32,790 bases of DNA from Chloroflexota bacterium (GCA_019247515.1 JAFAOS010000553.1:1-32790), one strand, 5' to 3'; shown: positions 17,624-25,671, counted from the first letter of the stretch. Program-made: numbers and translations. The notes: generated from the sequence alone by a model not told the origin.

Positions 17624-19324
17624 TCAGGTCTTGTTCGCGGCGATGACCTGTTGGAGCTCGTCGCGAATCTGGTTGCCGCCGTTGGTCTGCCAGTCGCGGG
17701 TGATCTGGTCGTAGTCGCTCAGCGGGCGACGGCCCGCGACCACGTCGAAGATCCCGTCCTGCAGGGTCTGGCTCAGCGGCACGTTCAGCTTTTCGAACGT
17801 GGGCGAGCTCAGGCCGATGGTCGGATCCTGCAAGCCGATCGGGATCACCGCCTTTTCGTAGTCGATGGCGGCCCTGGCGTAGTCGGGGATGCCCGGCCAG
17901 TACGCGACCTGCGGGTGCTGGGTCAGATACTTCCAGGGCACCGAATTCGCATCCAGGTTGCTGAGCTGCGTCGGGACGGGATTGCCATCCGGGTCCACCG
18001 TGTAGTCACGATCCGGGAGGCCCGTCGTCAGCAGGAGGTCTTCCTGGCTGCCGAACGGCGCGGCCACCCAGTCCAGGATGCGCAGCAGCTCCTGGATCCG
18101 ATCGGGCGCGGCCTGCTTGAGCGTCGTCGTGCCGTAGTAGCCGTCGCCGAAGTGATGGACTGGCTGCTGGCCGGCGTGGGCCGCGAAGGGCGCCACGGCG
18201 GCCGGAACCACGGGTGGATTCTGGCGTGGGCCGCGCGTCCAGTCGTCCTGCCAGGCGTTGCCGTAGCTCTGATTGTCGAGCACAAACTTGGTGGCGATGA
18301 ACGAGTCGCGCGCGACCGTCACGTTCGGGATGCCAGATGCATCCGGGTAGAACACGCCCGCGGCGACCAGGTCGCGCATATAGGCGATCGAGTCTTTGTA
18401 TTCGGGCGTTTCGACGTCGCGGGTCAGCTTGCCGTCCGAGCCGAGACGCCAGTTCTTCGGCGCACCAAAGAGCGAGGAGATGAACTGGACGATGTCGGGA
18501 CGGTTCGAGATCGGCGCCAGGGCGTACCGATTGTCTTGCGGCCTGGTCAGCGCGACCAGGATACGCTTGAAGTCGTCCGCGTCCCGGGGGGTGTAGTCCT
18601 TGCCGATCTCCGTGTCGTACACCTGCACGTTTTTGATCAGCATGTTGCCTGGCTGGTAGCGCGAGATGGGCACCATGTACAGCTTGCCGTCGCGCGCGCA
18701 CGCCGAGTTGGTCCACGAGTAGGTCGGGATCGCGGCCAGGTTCGGGTAGTCCTTGACCGCGTCGCCGCCAAGGTATGGCGTCAGGTCCGCGGTTTTGGCT
18801 TTCAGGAACGCCGTCAGGTTCTGGACGTTCTTGCCGATCAGGATGAAGTCGGTCAGGTCGTTGCCGGCCATCATCGTGCCGAGCTTGGTCGGGTAGTCCG
18901 CCTGGGAAATGATCTGGAAGTCGACGCTGGCGTTCAACTGCTTGTTGACTTCCTGCCAGGCGGGATTCTGATCCAGCGGCGTGGGCGGCAGCGGCGCGCC
19001 GGTGTTGGTGTACGACACCACCTTGCTGCCAGTGCCTGGGGGCGACTTGCTCCAGGATTTGGGTGGGTTCTTGGGGTAATTGATGAAACCGTTCTGGTAC
19101 TGCGGTCCCGCGGCCGGAAAATCAGGTTTGGGGCCGGTGGTCACCGGATAGAAGTTCGGATACGCGCTGGCGCCGCCACCGGAGGTCGACGCGGCTGGCG
19201 GGCTGGTCGGCGTGGTGGGCACCAGGCCGCTGCACGCGCTCAACAGGGCCAGCGCCGAACCCGCGATGGCGCCGCCCGAGGCAAGTCGAATAAATCCTCG
19301 ACGACTGACCTCTAGATGATCCAT
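17624..19324 (-). CDS. Extracellular solute-binding lipoprotein (ABC sugar type), Tat-exported
   Basis: 566 residues. The N-terminus has the twin-arginine motif S-R-R-G-F-I-R-L (7-14), a hydrophobic stretch and lipobox L-L-S-A-C with Cys31, so it is a Tat-exported lipoprotein. A low-complexity Ser/Pro/Thr/Gly linker follows. The body is a family 1 solute-binding fold with the typical M-M-A-G-N-D-L-T-D-F (151-160) and G-K-L-Y-M-V-P segments, of the long LplA-like oligosaccharide class. The ATG is preceded at very short range by GGGGGAG. No permease or ATPase gene is next to it: the neighbours are a secreted glycosidase downstream and a drug exporter upstream. The transporter must then be encoded elsewhere, or the protein serves as a sensor or surface binder. 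Confidence 0.88.
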   Translation of the reverse strand: MDHLEVSRRGFIRLASGGAIAGSALALLSACSGLVPTTPTSPPAASTSGGGASAYPNFYPVTTGPKPDFPAAGPQYQNGFINYPKNPPKSWSKSPPGTGSKVVSYTNTGAPLPPTPLDQNPAWQEVNKQLNASVDFQIISQADYPTKLGTMMAGNDLTDFILIGKNVQNLTAFLKAKTADLTPYLGGDAVKDYPNLAAIPTYSWTNSACARDGKLYMVPISRYQPGNMLIKNVQVYDTEIGKDYTPRDADDFKRILVALTRPQDNRYALAPISNRPDIVQFISSLFGAPKNWRLGSDGKLTRDVETPEYKDSIAYMRDLVAAGVFYPDASGIPNVTVARDSFIATKFVLDNQSYGNAWQDDWTRGPRQNPPVVPAAVAPFAAHAGQQPVHHFGDGYYGTTTLKQAAPDRIQELLRILDWVAAPFGSQEDLLLTTGLPDRDYTVDPDGNPVPTQLSNLDANSVPWKYLTQHPQVAYWPGIPDYARAAIDYEKAVIPIGLQDPTIGLSSPTFEKLNVPLSQTLQDGIFDVVAGRRPLSDYDQITRDWQTNGGNQIRDELQQVIAANKT

Positions 19325-19392
19325 ATCTCCCCCACTCTGGCGTGTGTGGGACAGAGTATCGCGCCGGTTTTTCTACGCGCGCACGGATGCGG

Positions 19393-20883
19393 TCAGTCCG
19401 CGCTCGCGGCGCGACGCCGGCCGGTGTGCTCGGTCGCGGTCGACCTGCTCCAGGAGTCCGGCAGGCTCCGCACGACGCGCAAGCGCGACTCCGTCGCGGC
19501 GGCTTCCGGAATCAGCACCACCAGCGGCACCGTCACCAGCAGCACCGCGGTGAAGACCACGAAGATCACGTCCAGGCCTGCCGCCTGATCCTGGAAGAAG
19601 GACAGCGCCAGCACCACGCAGGAGATGCTGATCGTGCCACCGGCAAGTCGGAACACGCCGCGAATGCCCGTTATCGAAGCGGCCTTGTCGGGCGCCTGAT
19701 CGATGGCGGCGTTGCTCGACGCCGGGTTCGCCAGGCCCATGCCAAAACCACCAATAGAGATGATGATGGCCAGCAGCCAGAAGCCCTGAATAGCCAGCAC
19801 TCCCAGATCGACGCTGGACCAGCCCTGGGCCATCAGGACGAACGTCGCGCCCACAAAGATCATGCCGATCAGCATCGGAACGCGGTAGCCGAGGCGCTTG
19901 ACATACAGGCTCGCGACGGCCGAGCTTGCCATCACCACAATCGCGCGCGGGGTGAGCACCGCGGCGCTCTCGAACGGGGTCAGCCCATATTTGACGACCG
20001 CGTAGAACGGAATGAACGAGTAGAACCCCATCGTCACGGCGCCAAAGAAGAAGTTGTAAATATTGGCGGCCAGGAACGGGCGACCCGCGAGCAGGTGGTA
20101 CTCCATGATCGCGTTGGGTGTCCGTCGCACGTGGCGGGCGAAGGCGACCACCAGCACCACGCTGAACAGGAACAGCAGCCAGACCAGCGGGCTGAAGGCC
20201 TGCGAGGGATTGTCGGCGATGAGCGTCATGCCATACATCAGGCTGACGATCGCCCCAATGAATTGGAGCAGCCCGATGGCGTCCACGTGCAGACGCTTGT
20301 TGCTTGTCTGCGAGTCCGCGCCGGGCATCAGGAACACGAACCCGAGCACGAGCAGGATGCCGATCGGCACGTTGATGAAGAACATCGCTCGCCAGCTCCA
20401 GTTCTCCAGCAAGAAGCCGCCCAGGTTCGGGCCGATGATCGAGCCGATGGGCATGATGCTGCTGATCAGTCCGATGGCCTGGGCGCGATGCTGTCGGTAT
20501 TCGTCGGCGATGAGCCCGATGACCGACGGCAGCAATCCGCCGCCGCCGACCGCCTGGACGGCGCGGAAGACGATCAGCACGAAGACATTCGGCGCCAGGC
20601 CGCACAGCAGCGACGACAGGGTGAAGGTGGTGACGCAAAACAGAAACACGCGGCGTCGGCCGAACATGTCGCTGAGCTGCCCGGCGAGCGGGTACATCAC
20701 GATCTGGACCAGCTGATAGCTGGTCAGCGTCCAGCCGACCAGGGCCAGGGAGGTGTCGAGGGACTCGGTCAGCTGTGGGAGGGCGACAACGGTGATCGTG
20801 CCGTCGATGGACGCCATGAGGACCGCCAGCGCCGCCAGAAAGAAACCAACATGGCGCAGCAGCGCTGGGGACTCGCGAAGCAT
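19393..20883 (-). CDS. MFS drug exporter, DHA2 (EmrB/QacA) type
   Basis: 496 residues with about 14 hydrophobic segments. Seen: A-S-I-D-G-T-I (24-30) in the first helix with the acidic residue typical of DHA2 pumps, motif A G-Q-L-S-D-M-F-G-R-R-R (68-78), and antiporter motif C G-P-N-L-G-G (151-156). These point to a proton-driven multidrug antiporter in the cytoplasmic membrane. The last 25 residues or so are Arg/Ser rich and cytoplasmic. It lies 59 bases after the ECF sigma factor gene on the same strand and may be read through from it. The substrate is unknown. Confidence 0.9.
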   Translation of the reverse strand: MLRESPALLRHVGFFLAALAVLMASIDGTITVVALPQLTESLDTSLALVGWTLTSYQLVQIVMYPLAGQLSDMFGRRRVFLFCVTTFTLSSLLCGLAPNVFVLIVFRAVQAVGGGGLLPSVIGLIADEYRQHRAQAIGLISSIMPIGSIIGPNLGGFLLENWSWRAMFFINVPIGILLVLGFVFLMPGADSQTSNKRLHVDAIGLLQFIGAIVSLMYGMTLIADNPSQAFSPLVWLLFLFSVVLVVAFARHVRRTPNAIMEYHLLAGRPFLAANIYNFFFGAVTMGFYSFIPFYAVVKYGLTPFESAAVLTPRAIVVMASSAVASLYVKRLGYRVPMLIGMIFVGATFVLMAQGWSSVDLGVLAIQGFWLLAIIISIGGFGMGLANPASSNAAIDQAPDKAASITGIRGVFRLAGGTISISCVVLALSFFQDQAAGLDVIFVVFTAVLLVTVPLVVLIPEAAATESRLRVVRSLPDSWSRSTATEHTGRRRAASAD

Positions 20884-20942
20884 TCGCCAGACAGCCTAAC
20901 GGGGTTGAGGGCTAAACGGCCAGGCGGGAGGAGCGGCGTCGG

Positions 20943-22208
20943 CTACCCGCAGCTCGCCACGCGAGAGAGGAGGACCTGCTTCTGGCGCTCGTTGGGGGCA
21001 AGCTCCGCGGCACGTTCGAACTCCGATCGCGCCTCAGGCAGACGACCCAGACGAAACAGCAGGTCGCCGCGAACGTTCGGCAAGAGGTAATAGGAACGTA
21101 ATGCGGGGTCGTCGGCCAGCGCGTCGACGACCTCCAGCCCGGCCTTCGGGCCGTACGCCATGGCCACGGCCATGGCCCGATTCAGCTCCACCACCGGCGA
21201 CGGCGTCAGCTGCGCGAGCGCGTCGTACAGCGCGGCGATCCGCGGCCAGTCCGTCGCGTCGGCCGTCCGGGCACGCGCGTGACACGCGGCGATCGAGGCC
21301 TGCACCGCGTACGGTCCGAGTGGTCCGCCCGCTCGCTCCGCACGCGCCAGCGCCGCCAGACCGCGACGAATCAACAACTGGTTCCAGGCGCCCCGATTCT
21401 GGTCCAGCAAGAGCACTGGCTCGCCCGACGGACCGACGCGCGCCCCCAGTCGTGACGCTTGCAGCTCCATCAGCGCCACCAGCCCGTGCACCTCGGCCTC
21501 GGCCGGCATGAGCTCGGCCAGCACGCGGCCCAGGCGCAGGGCGTCCTCACACAGCGCCGGTCGCGTCCAGTCGTCTCCAGCGCTTGCCGAGTAGCCCTCG
21601 TTGAAGATCAGGTAGATCACTTCGAGCACCGCCGCCAGGCGCTCGCCCAGCTCGGCGGCCACGGGCACCTCGAACGGCACGTGCGCCTCGGCCAGCGTGC
21701 GTTTGGCGCGCACGATCCGCTGGGCGATCGTGGGCTCGGGCACCAGAAAGGCATGCGCGATCTCGTCGGTGGTCAGTCCGCCGAGCAAACGCAGCGTCAA
21801 CGCAACACGCGCGTCCATCGACAGCACCGGATGACAGGCAATAAACACGAGCCGCAGCAGGTCATCCGGAATAGGCGTCTCGTCGAGGACGGCTTCCATT
21901 TCGGGAACGCCGAGCTCCTGCTGGACCTCCAGCTCCCGCCCCAGCAGCGCTTGCTTCTCCTGCAGGCGCTTGCCACGCCGCAGTACGTCGATGGCGCGGT
22001 GCTTGGCGGTCGACATCAGCCAGGCGCCCGGTTTTTCGGGAACGCCCGCCGTCGGCCAGCTCTCCAGCGCGATGACCAGGGCGTCCTGAGCCAGCTCCTC
22101 CGCCACCCCGACATCGCCGACCATCCGCGTGAGCGCGGCAATGAGACGGGGCGACTCGATGCGCCAGATGGCGTCGATCGCCCCGTGGGTCTCGGCTCGG
22201 TGATTCAA
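20943..22208 (-). CDS. ECF sigma factor, ECF42-like with SnoaL-free helical extension
   Basis: 421 residues from a TTG, 12 bases after the DGPF gene. Region sigma-2 is about 18-83 (A-E-E-L-A-Q-D-A-L-V-I-A-L and A-W-L-M-S-T-A-K-H-R-A-I-D); sigma-4 is about 118-172 (L-L-G-G-L-T-T-D-E-I-A-H-A-F-L and I-A-Q-R-I-V-R-A-K). The long C-terminal part holds the DUF6596-type block with Y-L-I-F-N-E-G-Y (199-206), then TPR-like helices to the end (L-P-N-V-R-G-D-L-L-F-R-L-G-R). This architecture, together with an adjacent DGPF/YCII gene, is the known hallmark of group ECF42, which lacks a classical anti-sigma factor and is controlled through its extension. Regulated targets usually include the DGPF gene. 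Confidence 0.9.
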   Translation of the reverse strand: MNHRAETHGAIDAIWRIESPRLIAALTRMVGDVGVAEELAQDALVIALESWPTAGVPEKPGAWLMSTAKHRAIDVLRRGKRLQEKQALLGRELEVQQELGVPEMEAVLDETPIPDDLLRLVFIACHPVLSMDARVALTLRLLGGLTTDEIAHAFLVPEPTIAQRIVRAKRTLAEAHVPFEVPVAAELGERLAAVLEVIYLIFNEGYSASAGDDWTRPALCEDALRLGRVLAELMPAEAEVHGLVALMELQASRLGARVGPSGEPVLLLDQNRGAWNQLLIRRGLAALARAERAGGPLGPYAVQASIAACHARARTADATDWPRIAALYDALAQLTPSPVVELNRAMAVAMAYGPKAGLEVVDALADDPALRSYYLLPNVRGDLLFRLGRLPEARSEFERAAELAPNERQKQVLLSRVASCG

Positions 22209-22220
22209 CTTGCTCGCCGG

Positions 22221-22655
22221 CTAGCTATCAGCCTTCTGGTTGCCGAGCTGCTCGCCGAGCCTGGCTTCACGTGCGCGAAGCTCAGGGGTGAAGGCTTCGC
22301 CGAAGTCCTCGGGATCGAAGATCTGGCGAATTTCGATTTCGCCGTCGGTTTCCATCGGGTTGGGGCAGCGCTTGACCCACTCGATCGCCTCTTCCTTCGA
22401 CTTGGCCTGGATGAGCCAGAAGCCGGCGATCAGCTCCTTGGTCTCCGCGAATGGCCCGTCGACGACGGTGCGCTTGTTGCCCGAAAAATGGACCCGCGCT
22501 CCACGCGAGCTGGGATGGAGCCCTTCGCCGGCCAGCAGGACGCCGGCGCGGGCGAGCTCCTCGTTGTAGCGGGTCATCTCGGCGAGCATCTGTTCCGACG
22601 GCATCTTGCCGGCTTCACTGTCCGCGTTGGCTTTGACCATAAGCATGAATCGCAT
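22221..22655 (-). CDS. YCII/DGPF-domain protein
   Basis: 144 residues from the ATG at 22655. I prefer this start because the family begins M-x-x-M-L-x-x and AAGGAGAA lies 10 bases upstream; an in-frame ATG 30 bases earlier would add an unconserved tail. The D-G-P-F motif (66-69) sits in V-V-D-G-P-F-A-E-T-K-E-L-I-A-G-F-W, with the expected dimeric alpha/beta-barrel YCII fold. Family members are small proteins of unclear activity that accompany ECF42 sigma factors. It ends 12 bases before the sigma factor start, so the two are co-transcribed. Confidence 0.9.
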   Translation of the reverse strand: MRFMLMVKANADSEAGKMPSEQMLAEMTRYNEELARAGVLLAGEGLHPSSRGARVHFSGNKRTVVDGPFAETKELIAGFWLIQAKSKEEAIEWVKRCPNPMETDGEIEIRQIFDPEDFGEAFTPELRAREARLGEQLGNQKADS

Positions 22656-22665
22656 CGGTGGTTGA

Positions 22666-22673
22666 TTCTCCTT
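22666..22673 (-). promoter_or_regulatory. Ribosome binding site deciding the DGPF gene start
   Basis: AAGGAGAA on the minus strand ends 10 bases before the ATG at 22655. It favours that start over the in-frame ATG at 22685, whose coding sequence would contain this site. Confidence 0.6.
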
Positions 22674-22714
22674 CACCGAGTACATCGAAGGGCGCGGCCC
22701 AAAATCGACACTGG

Positions 22715-23647
22715 TCAGCGCGCCAGCGGGGCAAGATACGCGCCCAGCCGGTCGAGCGTCTGGTTGCCGCCCTCCTCGGCGTGGTACTCGCGCTCGACCA
22801 TCTCGCGCACGGCGGCCGTCGGGAACAGGGTGCGCATCGTGAGCCGCGTCCGCGTCGGGTCTTCCTGAGCGAAGGTGACCACGCCTCGGAATGAGGCCTC
22901 GTCGTCAGCCTGGCTGCCGTGGTCGTACACCAGCCGCTCCGGCCGCACGACCTCCCGAAAGACGATGTGGTTCGGATAGTCCACGCCGTCGGGTCCGTGC
23001 ATGATGAAGCGCCACTCGCCACCGGGCCGCACGTCCATCGCCTCGATGGTGTTGGTAAAGCCGTCTGGACCCCACCACAACGCCACGTGTTCAGGCGTGG
23101 TCCACATGTCGAAGACCAGCTCGCGCGGTGCGTCGAAAACCCGCTCGAAGAGCATGCCGCGCTGCATGGTCTCCAGGTGTTCGGCCAGCCGCTCGTACGA
23201 CTCGCGCGCGCCGCGCTCCATGCCGGCGGACAGCGAGCCGTCGCGGCTTTCGATCGAGTCGAAGCGCATCGTGTCGACCATCCGCGTGCGACCGTCGCCG
23301 AGGTCCTCGAAGGCGAGGCTGACCAGCAGCTCGCTCGTCGGGTGCGGGTCGAAAATCTGGCTCATCCGCAGGTGTTCGGGCGGCTCGACTTCAAAAAAGG
23401 TGCCGTGGAAGGCATACGTGTTGCCGTCCGGTGCGCGCTGGACGAAGCGATACGTGCCGCCGGCGCGGACGTCCATCTCCGCCACGGTGAGGACGTAGCC
23501 GCGCGGGCCCCACCACTGGGCCATGTGCCGCGGCTCGGTGCAGGCGGCGAAGACCAGGTCGCGCGGCGCATCGAAGACGCGCGTCATCACGAATTCGAGC
23601 TCGGACGTCTGGCTGAAGGTGGTCTCAGAGGTCATGCTGGTCGTCAT
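22715..23647 (-). CDS. Tandem AHSA1/START-like (SRPBCC) protein
   Basis: 310 residues made of two complete AHSA1-type domains in one chain. Domain 1 is about 19-160: R-V-F-D-A-P-R-D-L-V-F, then W-W-G-P-R-G, then D-V-R-A-G-G-T-Y-R-F. Domain 2 is about 166-308: R-V-F-D-A-P-R-E-L-V-F, W-W-G-P-D-G, D-V-R-P-G-G-E-W-R-F. Each forms a hydrophobic cavity in related proteins and is usually a separate protein of about 150 residues. The shared motifs show an internal duplication. Its start overlaps the ArsR regulator gene by 23 bases, the familiar ArsR-SRPBCC arrangement, and the DGPF gene follows 59 bases later. The ligand is unknown. Confidence 0.9.
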   Translation of the reverse strand: MTTSMTSETTFSQTSELEFVMTRVFDAPRDLVFAACTEPRHMAQWWGPRGYVLTVAEMDVRAGGTYRFVQRAPDGNTYAFHGTFFEVEPPEHLRMSQIFDPHPTSELLVSLAFEDLGDGRTRMVDTMRFDSIESRDGSLSAGMERGARESYERLAEHLETMQRGMLFERVFDAPRELVFDMWTTPEHVALWWGPDGFTNTIEAMDVRPGGEWRFIMHGPDGVDYPNHIVFREVVRPERLVYDHGSQADDEASFRGVVTFAQEDPTRTRLTMRTLFPTAAVREMVEREYHAEEGGNQTLDRLGAYLAPLAR

Positions 23648-24017
23648 CAGAGCCTTTCTCGAGATCCAACTCGGAAGGTTTAATCAGGCTGCGCTGCTGA
23701 AGCTCGCGCAGGTATTCGTCGAGACGATCGAAGCGCTCTTCCCAGATGTGGCGATACGCCTGGATCCAGTCGGCGGCGTCCTTGAGACGCGCCGGCTCGA
23801 GGCGGCACGGCCGCCACTGGGCGCGACGTCCCTGGCTGATGAGCCCGGCGTGCTGCAGCACTTTGAGATGCTTGGAGACGCCGGGCAGGCTCAGATTGAA
23901 CGGCGCGGCGAGCTCGTTGACCGTCGCCTCACCCTGGGCCAGGCGGGCCAGGATGGCGCGCCGCGTGGGATCGGCCAGGGCGGCGAAGGTCAAGCTCAGG
24001 TCATCTTCGGTCGCCAT
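23625..24017 (-). CDS. ArsR-family winged-helix repressor
   Basis: 130 residues. Seen: A-L-A-D-P-T-R-R-A-I-L-A-R-L (13-26), the opening helix of ArsR proteins, and the recognition region T-V-N-E-L-A-A-P-F-N-L-S-L-P-G-V-S-K-H-L (32-51), followed by the wing. No Cys cluster of the metal-sensing type is present, so it belongs to the non-metal ArsR group commonly linked to SRPBCC genes. It overlaps the downstream AHSA1 gene and follows DoxX by 28 bases. It most likely represses its own operon, perhaps through the palindromes upstream of doxX (inference). Confidence 0.92.
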   Translation of the reverse strand: MATEDDLSLTFAALADPTRRAILARLAQGEATVNELAAPFNLSLPGVSKHLKVLQHAGLISQGRRAQWRPCRLEPARLKDAADWIQAYRHIWEERFDRLDEYLRELQQRSLIKPSELDLEKGSDDDQHDL

Positions 24018-24045
24018 CAGCGGTGGCTCGCTCTTGGGGATTACT

Positions 24046-24471
24046 TTACCGGGAAGCTAAATTCAGTGCGCGGCCGGCGGCGGTGCGCCCGGCGATGGGG
24101 CTGCGGCGGGCGCGTCCGTAGGCGACGAACGCGGCGAGGATGCCCAGGCACAGCGGCAGGCTGGCGCTGGCGATCGGGTCGCCGAGCAGCGGCGTGAGCA
24201 CGGTGGCACAGGCCATCAGGATGGTCAGCCCGGCCGCGGCCAGCGGGGTGAGGGCGGGGTAGATGCGCAGCACGGACGGCAGGATCAGGCCGCAGGCGCC
24301 GAGAGTTTCGAGGGTGCCGATCAGGTAGATCAGCGCGGCCGGCAGGGGCAGTTGTTGCTGCATCTGGTCGACGGGCACCAGCAGCTTGAGGAGGCCGCTG
24401 AAGAGGAAGACGGCGGCGAGGAGGGCCTGGAGGGTCCAGAGGAGACGGTTCACGGCGTTGCTCCTTTTCAC
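24046..24471 (-). CDS. DoxX-like membrane protein
   Basis: 141 residues with four hydrophobic segments (about 10-28, 44-64, 72-92 and 97-116). The first helix region A-A-V-F-L-F-S-G-L-L-K-L matches the DoxX family, in which S-G-x-x-K-L is conserved. DoxX-family proteins are small inner-membrane proteins, some tied to thiol redox balance, but no activity is proven for this type. AAGGAG precedes the GTG start. It is the first gene of the minus-strand cluster and sits directly behind the AT-rich palindromic promoter region, so its expression probably sets that of ArsR and AHSA1. Confidence 0.83.
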   Translation of the reverse strand: MKRSNAVNRLLWTLQALLAAVFLFSGLLKLLVPVDQMQQQLPLPAALIYLIGTLETLGACGLILPSVLRIYPALTPLAAAGLTILMACATVLTPLLGDPIASASLPLCLGILAAFVAYGRARRSPIAGRTAAGRALNLASR

Positions 24472-24508
24472 TAGTTCTCTAGTTAGCTAATTAGCTTATA
24501 AGCACAAT
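24470..24508 (-). promoter_or_regulatory. AT-rich double palindrome upstream of doxX (operator/promoter candidate)
   Basis: Two inverted repeats lie side by side: ACTAG TTCT CTAGT (24470-24483) and the perfect 12-base AGCTAATTAGCT (24485-24496). On the minus strand TTGTGC (24508-24503) could be a -35 and TAACTA a -10, which would place the palindromes over the core promoter. This patch stands out from the GC-rich surroundings. The rest of the 99-base gap to the divergent coiled-coil gene shows only that gene's leader. Which regulator binds is not shown; the ArsR gene two positions downstream is the obvious candidate. Confidence 0.45.
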
Positions 24509-24570
24509 ACTCACTCGCCTGGCGGGTGTCAACCCCCGCCCGCCGGCCCGACGTGGGAAGATGTCTGTCC

Positions 24571-25578
24571 GTGAGCGAGCGCCGCCGCACTCCCGTCTCT
24601 ACCCCGCAGCCACCCGACGCCGACCTCGAGGCCGAGGTCAACCGCGTCGCCGACGCGCTCTACGCCCTCAAACCCGACGACTTCGCCGCTGCCCGCGACG
24701 CCGAGGTGCGCTCGGCCCGCGAAGCTGGCCAGCCGGCCCTCGCGCGGGAAATCGGCAAGCTGCGCAAGCCGTCCCAGAGCGCCTGGCTCGTCAACCTGCT
24801 GTGGCGCGACCAGCAAGCCGTGATGGAGCAGCTGTTCGAGCTTGCCCAGGAGCTCACCCAGGCGCAGGCCGACGCCGCCGGCTCAGTCCTGCGCGAGCTG
24901 ACGGCGCAGCGGCGTCAGCTCGAGACGGCGCTGATGCGACGCGCGGTCGAGCTGGGCGCCGCGGCGGGGGTGCGCGTGAGCGACAGCGTGGCGCGCGAGG
25001 CGCAGGAGACGCTCAGCGCCGCGCTGGCGCTGCCCGAGGTGGCGGCCGAGGTGCGCTCCGGCCACCTGGTCAAGCCCAGCAGCTACGCGGGCTTCGGCGC
25101 CGTGGCGCCAGCGGCGGCCGCACCCGCCGGGTCGCAGCGCGCCCCGATCGATCTCGATGCCGCTCGTGCTCGGCGCGCCAGTGACGAAGGGGAGCGCTCT
25201 CGCGACGACACGACTCGCGAGCCGGCCGAGGAGGACGCGCGCAGAGCGGCGGCCGAGGCGGAAGCGCGGCGGGCCGCCGAGGAGGAAGCTCGGCGGGCTG
25301 AGCTCGAGCGGCGTCTGGGCCAGGCGCGCCGCGAGGTCCAGCGCGCCACCACCAACCTGGCCGATGCCGCGCAGGCCGCCGAAGACGCCCACGCCCGCGC
25401 CGGCGACCTGCGCCAGCAGCTCGACACCCTGCGGCGTCAGCTCGCGCGGGTCGAAGCTGAGGCCAGCAGCGCCGACGAGGCGGCCGCCGCGGCGGACCAG
25501 CAGCGGGCTCAGGCCGACGCCGCGCTGGCCCAGGCGAAAGCGGAGCTCGAAGACGCCGAGGCAGCTATCGACAACTAG
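24571..25578 (+). CDS. Coiled-coil protein of unknown function (VADALYAL family)
   Basis: 335 residues from the GTG at 24571, with GGGAAG upstream. A frame-compatible start 45 bases earlier adds residues that do not look conserved. The N-terminal module V-N-R-V-A-D-A-L-Y-A-L-K-P-D-D-F-A-A-A-R-D (23-43) and L-R-K-P-S-Q-S-A-W-L-V-N-L-L (64-77) recalls a family of hypothetical proteins common in Actinomycetota and Chloroflexota. From about residue 200 to the end it is a long Ala/Glu/Arg-rich coiled coil with heptad character (R-R-A-A-E-E-E-A-R-R-A). It is probably a structural or DNA-associated protein, but I cannot name a role. It is divergent from doxX and followed by a palindromic repeat. Confidence 0.75.
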   Translation: MSERRRTPVSTPQPPDADLEAEVNRVADALYALKPDDFAAARDAEVRSAREAGQPALAREIGKLRKPSQSAWLVNLLWRDQQAVMEQLFELAQELTQAQADAAGSVLRELTAQRRQLETALMRRAVELGAAAGVRVSDSVAREAQETLSAALALPEVAAEVRSGHLVKPSSYAGFGAVAPAAAAPAGSQRAPIDLDAARARRASDEGERSRDDTTREPAEEDARRAAAEAEARRAAEEEARRAELERRLGQARREVQRATTNLADAAQAAEDAHARAGDLRQQLDTLRRQLARVEAEASSADEAAAAADQQRAQADAALAQAKAELEDAEAAIDN

Positions 25579-25586
25579 CGCCCCAC

Positions 25587-25665
25587 CTCTCCCTCTGGGA
25601 GAGCTTTATCAAGCGCGCAGCGCGGGTGAGGGCCCTCACCCCCGCCCTCTCCCAGGGGGAGAGGG
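25587..25665. repeat. Palindromic repeat, core-less head-to-head copy
   Basis: Left hairpin CTCTCCC / tct / GGGAGAG (25587-25603), GCGCGCAGC, then GGGTGAGGGCCCTCACCC (25624-25641), a perfect 18-base palindrome in which the two termini are fused with no core. The right hairpin is CCCTCTCCC / agg / GGGAGAGGG (25645-25665). It fills the gap between the convergent coiled-coil and glucose-6-phosphate dehydrogenase genes and leaves both stop codons outside the element. Confidence 0.82.
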
Positions 25666-25671
25666 AGTTAG

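Noticed and set aside
15791..19315. Open frame of about 1,170 codons on the plus strand
   Set aside because: It runs antisense to the secreted glycosidase and the sugar-binding lipoprotein, is rich in Arg/Val/Gly/His with no domain, and is the usual mirror frame of GC-rich genes.
19342..22868. Long plus-strand frames opposite the MFS exporter, sigma factor and DGPF genes
   Set aside because: Their composition (Arg, His, Gln, Asp rich, no hydrophobic core) and lack of motifs mark them as shadows of the clearly recognisable minus-strand genes.
24054..24063. AAGCTAAATT near the ArsR start resembles the palindrome before doxX
   Set aside because: It lies inside the last codons of doxX, is not a palindrome and shares only a few bases with AGCTAATTAGCT, so a second operator is not supported.
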